From Methylobacterium ajmalii (GTDB taxonomy: Bacteria; Pseudomonadota; Alphaproteobacteria; Rhizobiales; Beijerinckiaceae), in assembly GCF_016613415.1 (NCBI RefSeq), contig NZ_JACWCT010000089.1, forward strand, positions 53,675 to 117,674: a DNA stretch of 64,000 nt, written 5' to 3'. Of this stretch, positions 26,557-34,031 are shown one piece after another; positions within the stretch are counted from its first letter, which is position 1, and the number at the start of each line of letters is the position of its first letter. A program made the translations under genes and the position numbers. Below the pieces are notes generated by a model, which saw only the letters and a program-made list of their open reading frames with translations, made no database searches and was not told the DNA's origin.

Positions 26557-28578
26557 TCAGGCGACATTCCGGGCCGCCGCCTCGACGGCGGAGACGATGT
26601 CGGCCACCCCGAGACGGACATAGGCGAGCACGTCGTCGGGCGTGCGGCCGCTCTTCGGCATGGTCCGGACCGCGAGGGCGTGCACCCTCGGCGCGTCGAC
26701 AGCCTCCGCGGCGGCCTCCGCCAGTTCGCTGCCGATCCCGCCGACGTAGTTGTCCTCGACCGTCATGACCACGCCGCCGCGGCCGGCGAGCGCCAGGACC
26801 GGCGCGGTGTCCATCGGCAGGCAATAGGCGTCGACCACCGCCACCGAGTGCCCGGCCTTGGCCAAAACCTCCGCCGCCTCCAGGCAGCCATGAACCATGT
26901 AGCCGGAGGCGACCAGGACCATCCGCGGCCCGTCGTTCGGCGAGCAGCGCAGGACCTTGTGGCCGCCGAACGGGAAGCGCTCGTCCTCCGCGTAGAGGAT
27001 CGGCAGGTCCGCCCGCACCGCCCGCAGGTAGTAGGCGCCCGGGGAGCGCGCCATGGCAAGCACCATCGCGTAGGCGCCCACGGCGTCGCTCGGGGTCAGC
27101 ACCGTGACCGCCGGGCGGCCGGCCTTGTCCTCGACGTGCGAGAAGGCGCGCATGAAGGCGACGTCGGCGAGCGCCATCTGGCTCGGCCCGTCCGAGGCCA
27201 GGGTCGCGCCGGCATGGCTGCCGACAAGCTTGAGGCCGGCGCCGCCGATGACCGCCATCTCGATCTGGTCGAAGGCGCGCTCCAGGAAGCGCCCGAAGGT
27301 GCTGGCGAACGGGATCTTGCCGCCGCTCGCGAGGCCGGCGGCCGCCGAGACCATGTTCTGCTCGGCGATGCGCGCCTCGAAGTAGCGCTCGGGAAAGGCC
27401 TTCGCGAAGCCGTCGGCATAGGTCGAGTTCTTCACGTCGGCATCGAGCGCCACGACGGCGGGATTCGCGGCCCCGAGCGCCTCCAGGGCGAGCCCGTAGG
27501 CCCGGCGCGGCGAGAGGGCGCGCGTTTCCCTCACCGCCGCGGCGATCGTCGGGTTGCGGCCGACCGCCGCCATGAACCCGACCGGCTCGGTCGCAGGTGT
27601 CGAGACCGGCGACGCGGGAGGCGGCGCGATTGTGAGGACCGCCGCGCTCGCGCGGGGGTCGATGTCGGCGACGCCCAGCGCCCGGGCACGCGCATCGAGG
27701 GCCGCGAGGGCGGCGTCGAGCGCGCCCGCCGTGACGGGGGTGCCGTGATGCCCCATGCCGCCGAGGTCGGGCACGCCCCAGCCCTTGACGGTGCGGGCGA
27801 TCACGCAGAGGGGCCTCGCCTCCGGCGAGGTCGGCCGCGCCCGCAGGACCTGCTCGATCGCGACGGGATCGTGGCCGTCGACCACGACCGCCTCCCAGCC
27901 GAACGCCTCCGCCTTGCGTGCCAGGGACTGCCAGTCCTGGGCCGGGGCGACCCGGTCGCTCTGGCCGAGGGCGTTGCAGTTGAAGAGGGCGACGACGGAC
28001 GAGAGCCCGTGATCGGCGATGAAATCCATCGCCTCCCAGATCTGGCCCTCCCGCGCCTCGCCGTCGCCGATGATGCAGTAGATCGCCTTCGCGCTGCCAT
28101 CGATCCGGGCGGCCGCGGCAAGCCCCGCCGCGACCGAGAGCCCCTGTCCGAGGGACCCGGTCGCCGCGTCGAAGAACGGAAACCCGAGCATCGGGTTGGG
28201 GTGGCCATCGACGAAGCTGTCGATGCTGCGCAGGGCGAGGAGATCGTCCATCGTCATCGGCCGCGACGCATCGCCGGGGCGGACCGTCACGCCGAGATCG
28301 GTGCAGGCCGCGTAGACGATGGGCACCGCATGGCCCTCGGAGAGGACGAGGCGGTCGGAACCGGGGGCGTCGGGATGGGCCGGGTCCCAGCGCATCACCC
28401 CGTACATCAGCACCGTGACGAGGTGGGCGAGCGACAGCGCGGTGGTGGGGTGCCCGCTCCCGGCCGAGGTGGTCGCCCGGATCGCGAGCTTGCCGAGCGC
28501 GATCGCCTTGGCGTGGACGGCCTTCGACCGGATGTCGTCGGCCGGATCGATGGGCGGAACTGGCGCGGGCATGCTCAT
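26557..28578 (-). CDS. tkt: Transketolase
   Basis: 673 residues, full length. The thiamine-diphosphate site GDGEAREGQIWEAMDFI with N in LFNCNALGQS lies in the first domain (about 150-190). The pyrimidine-binding domain (from about 355) has the catalytic Glu region RIAEQNMVSAAAGLA, and a C-terminal domain follows. It transfers two-carbon units in the pentose phosphate pathway. The TPP region is less canonical than housekeeping Tkt, so a dedicated paralogue is possible. AGGAG seven bases upstream supports the start, which overlaps a transaldolase relic by four bases. Confidence 0.85.
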   Translation of the reverse strand: MSMPAPVPPIDPADDIRSKAVHAKAIALGKLAIRATTSAGSGHPTTALSLAHLVTVLMYGVMRWDPAHPDAPGSDRLVLSEGHAVPIVYAACTDLGVTVRPGDASRPMTMDDLLALRSIDSFVDGHPNPMLGFPFFDAATGSLGQGLSVAAGLAAAARIDGSAKAIYCIIGDGEAREGQIWEAMDFIADHGLSSVVALFNCNALGQSDRVAPAQDWQSLARKAEAFGWEAVVVDGHDPVAIEQVLRARPTSPEARPLCVIARTVKGWGVPDLGGMGHHGTPVTAGALDAALAALDARARALGVADIDPRASAAVLTIAPPPASPVSTPATEPVGFMAAVGRNPTIAAAVRETRALSPRRAYGLALEALGAANPAVVALDADVKNSTYADGFAKAFPERYFEARIAEQNMVSAAAGLASGGKIPFASTFGRFLERAFDQIEMAVIGGAGLKLVGSHAGATLASDGPSQMALADVAFMRAFSHVEDKAGRPAVTVLTPSDAVGAYAMVLAMARSPGAYYLRAVRADLPILYAEDERFPFGGHKVLRCSPNDGPRMVLVASGYMVHGCLEAAEVLAKAGHSVAVVDAYCLPMDTAPVLALAGRGGVVMTVEDNYVGGIGSELAEAAAEAVDAPRVHALAVRTMPKSGRTPDDVLAYVRLGVADIVSAVEAAARNVA

Positions 28579-28712
28579 GCGGCGGCTCCTGTGCGGGACG
28601 TGTCGGATGCTGCGGCTGCCGGGGCGTTGCCGGATGCGATGCTGAAGCGGCTCAGGTCGTCGAGCCAGACGGCGACCCCGTTCGCCGCGAGGTCGTGCAA
28701 TGCGTCGGTCAT
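28575..28712 (-). pseudogene. Transaldolase N-terminal relic, translationally coupled to tkt
   Basis: A 45-codon frame begins MTDALHDLAANGVAVWLDD and LSRFSIASGN, which matches the start of transaldolase (compare the family pattern L..L...G.SIWLD.LSR..L.SG), then turns into an Ala/Ser-rich tail and stops in a four-base ATGA overlap with tkt. AAGGA seven bases before the ATG looks like a working ribosome binding site. It is probably what remains of a tal-tkt operon after an internal deletion, and may now act as a leader peptide. Confidence 0.55.
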
Positions 28713-28787
28713 GGGATCATCCTTGGTTCGTCCGAGCACCCGCCGGCCGGGCCGATCCGTCGCGCCGGACACGTCCGGGCCGCGCGG

Positions 28788-30002
28788 TCATCCGACCGAC
28801 CGCAGGGGCGCGGCTCGCCCGGCCGGGAGGCGGGTGCCTTCGGCGAGCCAGGCCTCCGCCGCGCCGCGCCCGGCCTCGCGCAGCCGCAGCAGGAAACGCC
28901 AGCCGAGATCGGCGGTGCTCTCGTCCTGGAGCGCCGGGTGGTGGTCCTCCGCCGAGACGCGGTGCAGCGCCAGGGCGCGGAGCTTCGCCGCCAGGGCGCT
29001 GCGGCCCCCGCCGGACCACGACAGGTCCACCATCGTGCGCAGGGCGGACAGCTCGCGCTGGAGCACGCCGTCGAAGGTGATCTGCTCCAGTCGCCGGATA
29101 ATGTCGGGCGCGCTGCAGGGCGCCCCCTGGCCGAGACTCGGCACGATCTGCACCAGCAGGATCGCCGGGGCGTCGGACGCCTCGACGAGGGGGATCAACG
29201 GCGGGTTGGCCGAGTAACCCCCGTCCCAGTAGCGCCTACCCTCGATCTCGATCGCCTGGGACTTCAAGGGGATGCAGCCCGAGGCGAGGACCATCTCGCG
29301 CACGAGTTCGGTCTCGCGAAAGATCCGGGTCGCGCCATCCGAGACCGCGGTCGCGGCGACCAGAAGCTTGAACGGGGGAGCGGCGCGCAGGGCGTCGAAA
29401 TCGACCGCGTCGGCGAGCAGCCGGTCGAGGGCATCGTGGTTGAAGGGATTCGACTGGTAGGGCGAGAGCCAGCGGGACGTGATGTCGGTGAAGACGGTCA
29501 CGGCGGGCCCGAGTTGGGGCGGCGCGGTCTCGCTGATGCGCTTCCAGAAGCGGTCGAGGTGGCGCCGCGCCTCCGGCCGGCCACCGGCGATCAGGCCGGC
29601 CGCCATCACGACGGCGTTGACCGACCCGGCATTCGTGCTGCTGACGGCGTCGATGACGAGGTCGTCCTCCTCCAGCAGCCGGTCGAGGACCCCCCAGGTG
29701 AAGGCGCCGAACGAGCCGCCGCCCTGGAGTGCCAGCGAGAGGGTGCGAGGCGCCCGCGGTGCGCTATGCGCGTTGTGCGGTGCCGGGTCGGTCGGTGCGG
29801 TCAACGGATCGGGTCCGGTGTCGGGGCAAGGAGGCAGGCCGGTCCCGGGTCGGTCGGCGGGATCGGCCGCTCCGGACGATCGCCTCTGTTCGGCGACCGC
29901 GTCCCGTCGCCCCCGCCGCGATAGCGCGACGGCGCCGAAGCACAGGATCCCGACGACGGCGAGCAGCGACGATGCGAGGCGGCGGAGAGGGGCTTGCGTC
30001 AT
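28788..30002 (-). CDS. Patatin-like phospholipase-family protein lacking the nucleophile Ser
   Basis: 404 residues. A membrane-anchor-like N-terminus (LLAVVGILCFGAVAL) and a low-complexity linker precede a patatin domain from about residue 90. The oxyanion loop LQGGGSFGAFTWGVLDRLLEE and the Asp motif YWDGGYSANPPL are intact, but the nucleophile elbow reads SSTNAGSVNA where patatins have GTSAGxxNA, so Asn replaces the catalytic Ser. Lipase activity is therefore doubtful; a binding or regulatory role is possible. The ATG overlaps the stop of a small upstream frame (ATGA). Confidence 0.8.
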   Translation of the reverse strand: MTQAPLRRLASSLLAVVGILCFGAVALSRRGRRDAVAEQRRSSGAADPADRPGTGLPPCPDTGPDPLTAPTDPAPHNAHSAPRAPRTLSLALQGGGSFGAFTWGVLDRLLEEDDLVIDAVSSTNAGSVNAVVMAAGLIAGGRPEARRHLDRFWKRISETAPPQLGPAVTVFTDITSRWLSPYQSNPFNHDALDRLLADAVDFDALRAAPPFKLLVAATAVSDGATRIFRETELVREMVLASGCIPLKSQAIEIEGRRYWDGGYSANPPLIPLVEASDAPAILLVQIVPSLGQGAPCSAPDIIRRLEQITFDGVLQRELSALRTMVDLSWSGGGRSALAAKLRALALHRVSAEDHHPALQDESTADLGWRFLLRLREAGRGAAEAWLAEGTRLPAGRAAPLRSVG

Positions 30003-30175
30003 CGCCCGGACCTCGGCGCGGCGGCGGGTCCCTCGGCGCCGGGTCCCTCGGCGCCGGGTCCCGTGGCGCCGGGTCCCACTTGGGCGCCGACGACGGGCCG
30101 GTCCAGGAAAGCGTCCGCCATCGCGAGGCGGAACGGAAGCGGCCCGCGGCGTTCCGAACGAGGATCGATGGCCAT
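29999..30175 (-). CDS. Small Gly/Pro-rich protein coupled to the patatin gene
   Basis: A 58-codon frame starting MAIDPRSERRGPLPFRLAMA and ending in a GATGPGAEGPGAEGP repeat tract. Its TGA overlaps the patatin start codon. Third positions are G/C-rich, but the tail is encoded by a 15-bp tandem repeat, so expression is uncertain. I do not recognise a family. Confidence 0.35.
   Translation of the reverse strand: MAIDPRSERRGPLPFRLAMADAFLDRPVVGAQVGPGATGPGAEGPGAEGPAAAPRSGR
30026..30070. repeat. 15-bp tandem repeat, three units plus a partial fourth
   Basis: The unit GGGTCCCTCGGCGCC is repeated exactly at 30026 and 30041 and with two changes at 30056; a partial unit follows at 30071. On the minus strand it encodes the GAEGP repeats of the small frame ahead of the patatin gene. 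Confidence 0.85.
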
Positions 30176-30357
30176 GGTGGTCTCGTGAGCGTGGAGGAAA
30201 CAGGTTGGATCCCGCGGGGCGATCCTTGCCCTGAGGCGGCTCAGGACCGGGCAGGAGCGCCGCCCGCTTCGCGCCGTCCTTCGACGCCGTCGTGGGTCCG
30301 GCGGTGGGCGATGCAGGGGCGAAAAAGCCCGATCGCAGGTGGTCCGTAGCGTTCCCG

Positions 30358-30720
30358 TCAGCGGCGTCCGCGGATCGCCATGGCGAGGAGGTAGCCGACG
30401 GCACCGGCCATCGCGGCGAACGCGAGCGGGAATTCCTTGGCATACTGGGTGAGCGTCTCGCCGCCCCGTCGGGGGGCGGCTCCGGCCTCCGGAAGGACGT
30501 CGCGACCCGTGTCGATCGCCCGGTCGGCGAGGTCGCCGGCCTGGCCCGCCACGTCGCGCACGGCGTCCCTTGCCTGCCCGACGAGGGTCTCGGCAGCGCC
30601 TCCGACCTCGTCCCGCTTGCACTCGGCCCTGGTCTCGGCGCTCCCGGCGACGGTGCCGACTTCGCCCTGGACCTTGCCGCCGAACTCCCTGGCGGCGTCG
30701 GCGATGGGGTTCTCGTCCAT
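30358..30720 (-). CDS. CsbD/DUF883-like stress protein with C-terminal membrane anchor
   Basis: 120 residues. The first 60 (MDENPIADAAREFGGKVQGE onward) resemble CsbD-family general-stress proteins. The rest is an Ala-rich amphipathic helix ending in a single membrane span (AFAAMAGAVGYLLAMAI), as in ElaB/YqjD/DUF883 ribosome-tethering proteins. AGGAG six bases before the ATG at 30720 sets the start. It lies in a run of stress/envelope genes on the same strand. Confidence 0.72.
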   Translation of the reverse strand: MDENPIADAAREFGGKVQGEVGTVAGSAETRAECKRDEVGGAAETLVGQARDAVRDVAGQAGDLADRAIDTGRDVLPEAGAAPRRGGETLTQYAKEFPLAFAAMAGAVGYLLAMAIRGRR

Positions 30721-30825
30721 CTCGTTCTCCTGTCGTCGTCGGGGCGGGGGCGCCGCCGCGGGGGCGGAACCGACTGGTCCCGCTCGTCCGCGGCTGCGTG
30801 CCACCAGAATGAAGGTCCGTCCGGG

Positions 30826-31371
30826 TCAGCCGGTCGTCGGGTTGGTGGGATTGTCGTCGGTCGGCCCCAACCGCTCGGTCTCCGGACGGTCGTCCGATTC
30901 CTTGGCCCGCTCCGTCATGTCCGGCAGCGTCGCGGGCTTCGGTACAGCCGCTGCCGCAACGGCGGGAGCCGGGGGTTCGTCCGCCCCGGACCCAGCGAGA
31001 TGGAAGTCGAAGCCGTCCGCGCCGGTCCCGGCACCCTGGATCGTCAGCACCTTGCAGCCGGCCACCGAGCCGTGCGGGCCATGGACGATGCCGGCCCGAT
31101 GCGTGAGGTAGGTGCCCGGGCCGAGGCTCCGGCCGGCATCCACGAGATCGCCCTCGAGGACGTAGTGGGCCTCCGCCCCGTTCCGGTGGAAATGGGCCGG
31201 GATCTCCGCGCCGGGGCCGATGTGGATGATGGTGGCGATCACGCCGCGGGATGCGTCGAGGTTGAGCAGGCGGGCGGCGATCCCGTCCGGCGTCGCCCCC
31301 GGCAGGGTGATGCCGGAGACCTCGATGGCGTCGGCATTCGTGACGAGCGACCCGTCGGTGTCGTGCGGCAT
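30826..31371 (-). CDS. Cupin-domain protein
   Basis: 181 residues. A single cupin barrel (about 40-115) has the metal-binding motif HFHRNGAEAHYVLEGDL and the second motif HRAGIVHGPHG. A hydrophilic Pro/Asp/Glu-rich tail follows. Family members bind a metal and act as sensors, isomerases or dioxygenases. No helix-turn-helix is attached, so it is probably an enzyme or ligand-binding protein rather than an anti-sigma factor. Confidence 0.8.
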   Translation of the reverse strand: MPHDTDGSLVTNADAIEVSGITLPGATPDGIAARLLNLDASRGVIATIIHIGPGAEIPAHFHRNGAEAHYVLEGDLVDAGRSLGPGTYLTHRAGIVHGPHGSVAGCKVLTIQGAGTGADGFDFHLAGSGADEPPAPAVAAAAVPKPATLPDMTERAKESDDRPETERLGPTDDNPTNPTTG

Positions 31372-31488
31372 GGGGATTCGTTCCTTCGTCGGGGACGTGT
31401 CTTCGTCGGGGCTGTGCGGTGCGTGTCGGGGTGTCGGCTGGGAAGGAGATCCGCGCCTGCCGGCAGGTCGGGAGCGAAGGCTCCCCGC

Positions 31489-31749
31489 CTATTGCGAGGC
31501 GGGTTGATCGGGGGCCGCTGCCGCAGAGTCGGCGATGGCGGCCCGGCAGGCGGGGGAGACCTCCCGGGCGTTGGTGCGGAAGCAGGCGATGACCTCCGGC
31601 CCGTTCGGATCGAGGCCGTCGCAGAGGCGGGCGTAATCCGCCGAGCAGAACGGCCGCAGCGACTCCCGGGACCGGTCCGCCTCCGCCGCCCGTGCGACGG
31701 GAGGCATGGCCGATGCTGCGATCGCAAACAGGACGAGAAGCTGGATCAC
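31489..31749 (-). CDS. Small secreted Cys-containing protein
   Basis: 86 residues with a clear signal peptide (MIQLLVLFAIAASAMPPVARA) and a mature part of about 65 residues carrying four Cys in the order FCSADYARLCDG and CFRTNAREVSPAC. This resembles the cysteine-rich repeat seen in many alphaproteobacterial periplasmic proteins. Two disulfides are likely. Function unknown. Confidence 0.72.
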   Translation of the reverse strand: MIQLLVLFAIAASAMPPVARAAEADRSRESLRPFCSADYARLCDGLDPNGPEVIACFRTNAREVSPACRAAIADSAAAAPDQPASQ

Positions 31750-31827
31750 GGCACCGGCCTTTCATGGGAGGAGAGCCGAGGAGGGCCGGACGTGATGCGG
31801 GGCTCGCAGGCGCGGCCCGCAAGGACG

Positions 31828-32802
31828 TCACACGCGGCGCGGCGCCGGTGCGGGGGAGGCGATGCGGGTGACGACCGGCGCGACGGCCGCGCTGCGACCG
31901 GTGAAGAAGGCGGCGAGCGCCCCGAAGATCAGGGCCAGCGCCCCGGAGAGGGCTCCCTGGGACACCCGACGGGCGGCGGCGTCGGCAACCTCCTTCGACT
32001 GCTCCTTGGCCGAGGCGAGGGTCTCCTTGAACTGCTGCACGTATTGGGCGACCTGGGTCCGGGCCTGCTCGACGGGGATGTTCTGGGCCTTCGCCAGCGC
32101 CTGGGCGGCCTTGTCCTGCGCGGCGGCCTGCTGGGCTCCGTCGCCCGAGACGGCGGCGCGCATGGCGGTCACCGCGGTGTCTTTCAGCGCGGCCGGATCG
32201 GACCCGGATCCGCCCCGGATTCCGGCCTCGATCCCTGAGAACGGGTCCGTGACCTTGCTCAGGGACGGCGCCGCCGCCTGCGCCAGGGTCGAGACCGATC
32301 CGCCCATCGCGTTGCCGACCCCGCCGATGGCCGAGGTGGCCGTGCCGAGGGCGCCACTGACGATGCCGCTGGCTGCCGACGACAGCATGTAGAGGACGAC
32401 GAGGGTCGAGACCGCCCAGGCGAGCAGGCCGTGATGACCTGCCGTGGCGGGCGACGGCTTGCCCGAGAGCCGGCCGGCGAAGTATCCGCCGGCCCCCGCG
32501 GCGAGGATCCCGGAGAGGACGAACCAGAGGCCGGCGCCGATGCCGAGCGAACTCGCCGCCGGGGTGCCGTCGCCCAGGGGGTCGACCGTCGAGAGGCCGA
32601 TGCCGAGGCCGAGCATGTTCAGGATGACCTGGGCGATGAGCCCGACCGTGGCGCCCGCGAGGACCGCGCTCCACGAGACCGAGTTCAGCATCATCGTGCG
32701 CATCTCCTCGGCCGGCGCGACGGCAGTCGTCTGGGAGGGGGCCGGATCGAGGCCGGGCTGGCGGCCCGGGGCGACGGGCGTGGCTTCGCTGATGGTGGGC
32801 AT
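31828..32802 (-). CDS. Membrane protein of the group often annotated PhnA-like
   Basis: 324 residues. After a soluble N-terminus of about 40 residues come two or three spans (SVSWSAVLAGATVGLIAQVI and LWFVLSGILAAGAGGYFAG), then another at LLAWAVSTLVVLYMLSSAA. A long Ala/Gln/Lys-rich helical periplasmic or cytoplasmic stretch (about 200-280) follows, and a last span lies near the C-terminus. Rhizobiales homologues are frequently called PhnA-like, without evidence for phosphonate metabolism. It sits next to a GlsB gene, supporting an envelope-stress role. Confidence 0.65.
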   Translation of the reverse strand: MPTISEATPVAPGRQPGLDPAPSQTTAVAPAEEMRTMMLNSVSWSAVLAGATVGLIAQVILNMLGLGIGLSTVDPLGDGTPAASSLGIGAGLWFVLSGILAAGAGGYFAGRLSGKPSPATAGHHGLLAWAVSTLVVLYMLSSAASGIVSGALGTATSAIGGVGNAMGGSVSTLAQAAAPSLSKVTDPFSGIEAGIRGGSGSDPAALKDTAVTAMRAAVSGDGAQQAAAQDKAAQALAKAQNIPVEQARTQVAQYVQQFKETLASAKEQSKEVADAAARRVSQGALSGALALIFGALAAFFTGRSAAVAPVVTRIASPAPAPRRV

Positions 32803-32840
32803 TGGGGCTTCCTGGATGTCGGGATGGGACGGGCGGCGGA

Positions 32841-33098
32841 TCAGACGACCCGGCGGCCCACGAGGGCGTGGTAGAGCCACAGCACGACCACCGCTCCGAC
32901 GGTGGCGACGAGCAGGCTGTAGAGGTTGAGTCCCGAGACGCCGGGCTCGCCGAACTGATGGAACAGGAAGCCGCCGACGACGGCGCCCACGATTCCGAGT
33001 GCGATGTCGACGATCAGCCCCTGGCCGGTGCTGTTGACGATCCTGCTGCCGATGAATCCGGCGATCAGTCCGAGGACGATCCAGGCGAGGAAAGACAT
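32841..33098 (-). CDS. GlsB/YeaQ/YmgE-family stress-response membrane protein
   Basis: 85 residues with three hydrophobic segments and the family pattern MSFLAWIVLGLIAGFIGSRI, GLIVDIALGIVGAVVGGFLF. These transglycosylase-associated-like small membrane proteins are induced by stress in many bacteria. It heads the block of small envelope genes that runs leftward from here. The upstream spacer is long and AT-rich in part. Confidence 0.88.
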   Translation of the reverse strand: MSFLAWIVLGLIAGFIGSRIVNSTGQGLIVDIALGIVGAVVGGFLFHQFGEPGVSGLNLYSLLVATVGAVVVLWLYHALVGRRVV

Positions 33099-34031
33099 GG
33101 GTTGGCTCCAGTTTGCGGCAGGCGGCTGGTCCCGGCGCGAACGCGCGACGGGCGATGGAACGCATCCAATGGCGAGGTCCACATCGGGCGCGTGGACATG
33201 ACGGGTGTCGAATGCGGCCGTGGCTTCGGCCTTGCCGACCGTCAGGCCGATGGCCTGCTTGCAGGGCACCGCATGATCGGGCCGCGGGTGCCTACGGCAT
33301 CGGATGAATCAGCCCCGCCGCCATGGTCATCCATACCTTTGCAGAGGGTGCGATTATTAAATATCTGTTCGTGACATAAGTTCCAAATATTTTTGCGATT
33401 CGATGAAGATCAGTCGGTGGACGGACCGAAATATACGAATAACATATGTATGTCTTAATCGAGACAATTGTCATTGGATGATGATCGGCACGGAAGAGAT
33501 CGTCACCCGGACCGGAAAATACGTCGCCATGCGGATGGAGGCACCGACCGGTCCGTCACGGGCCGCCGGCCGTCGAAACCGGGGACGGGATCCCGTAAGG
33601 CAAGCATCCGTACGGCGTGACGATCCCCACTCCTCGTAGCGGGCCGCGTCGGGCGACCCCGTCGACCCCCCGGCGGAGCAATCGCATCGACCATGTTTCT
33701 TCACATGCCCGACACCTTGATATTGGCATGCCCGAGAAAGACGCACCCGATCATATGATGAAATAATATAAATCGGCGCTATTCAGATGGTATCCAGGTC
33801 GATTTTTCGATAATACTCCTTCCGCGCTCGAGGGAGCGACATCAGTATCCGAGCGCTGCCGGGCATGGGCGCATGCCGTCTCGCGGGGTGTCGGCGCCGG
33901 CGGAACGGCCGACATCCGGGCGCGCCGACACCGAAGCCCGCAGGCTCGTCGGTGACTCGACCCGGCGTGTGACGCCCGCCCGCCGCCCATGGCGCATCCG
34001 GGCATCGATCAACCTCCAGCGGAGATCCGGG
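33099..34031. other. Long AT-rich intergenic region
   Basis: 930 bp with no convincing gene. Two stretches are unusually AT-rich for this genome (about 33345-33490 and 33700-33830). They include the palindromes ACATATGT near 33431 and GACAATTGTC at 33463-33472, which could be operators. The two flanking genes diverge from it, so both promoters probably lie here. Open frames in it have shadow composition. Confidence 0.5.

Noticed and set aside
25294-29217. A 1307-codon plus-strand frame
   Set aside because: It lies antisense to the desaturase, transketolase and patatin genes, all of which have clear motifs; this frame has none.
33471-33746. A minus-strand frame in the AT-rich spacer
   Set aside because: It has no ribosome site, mixed codon use and no recognisable domain.
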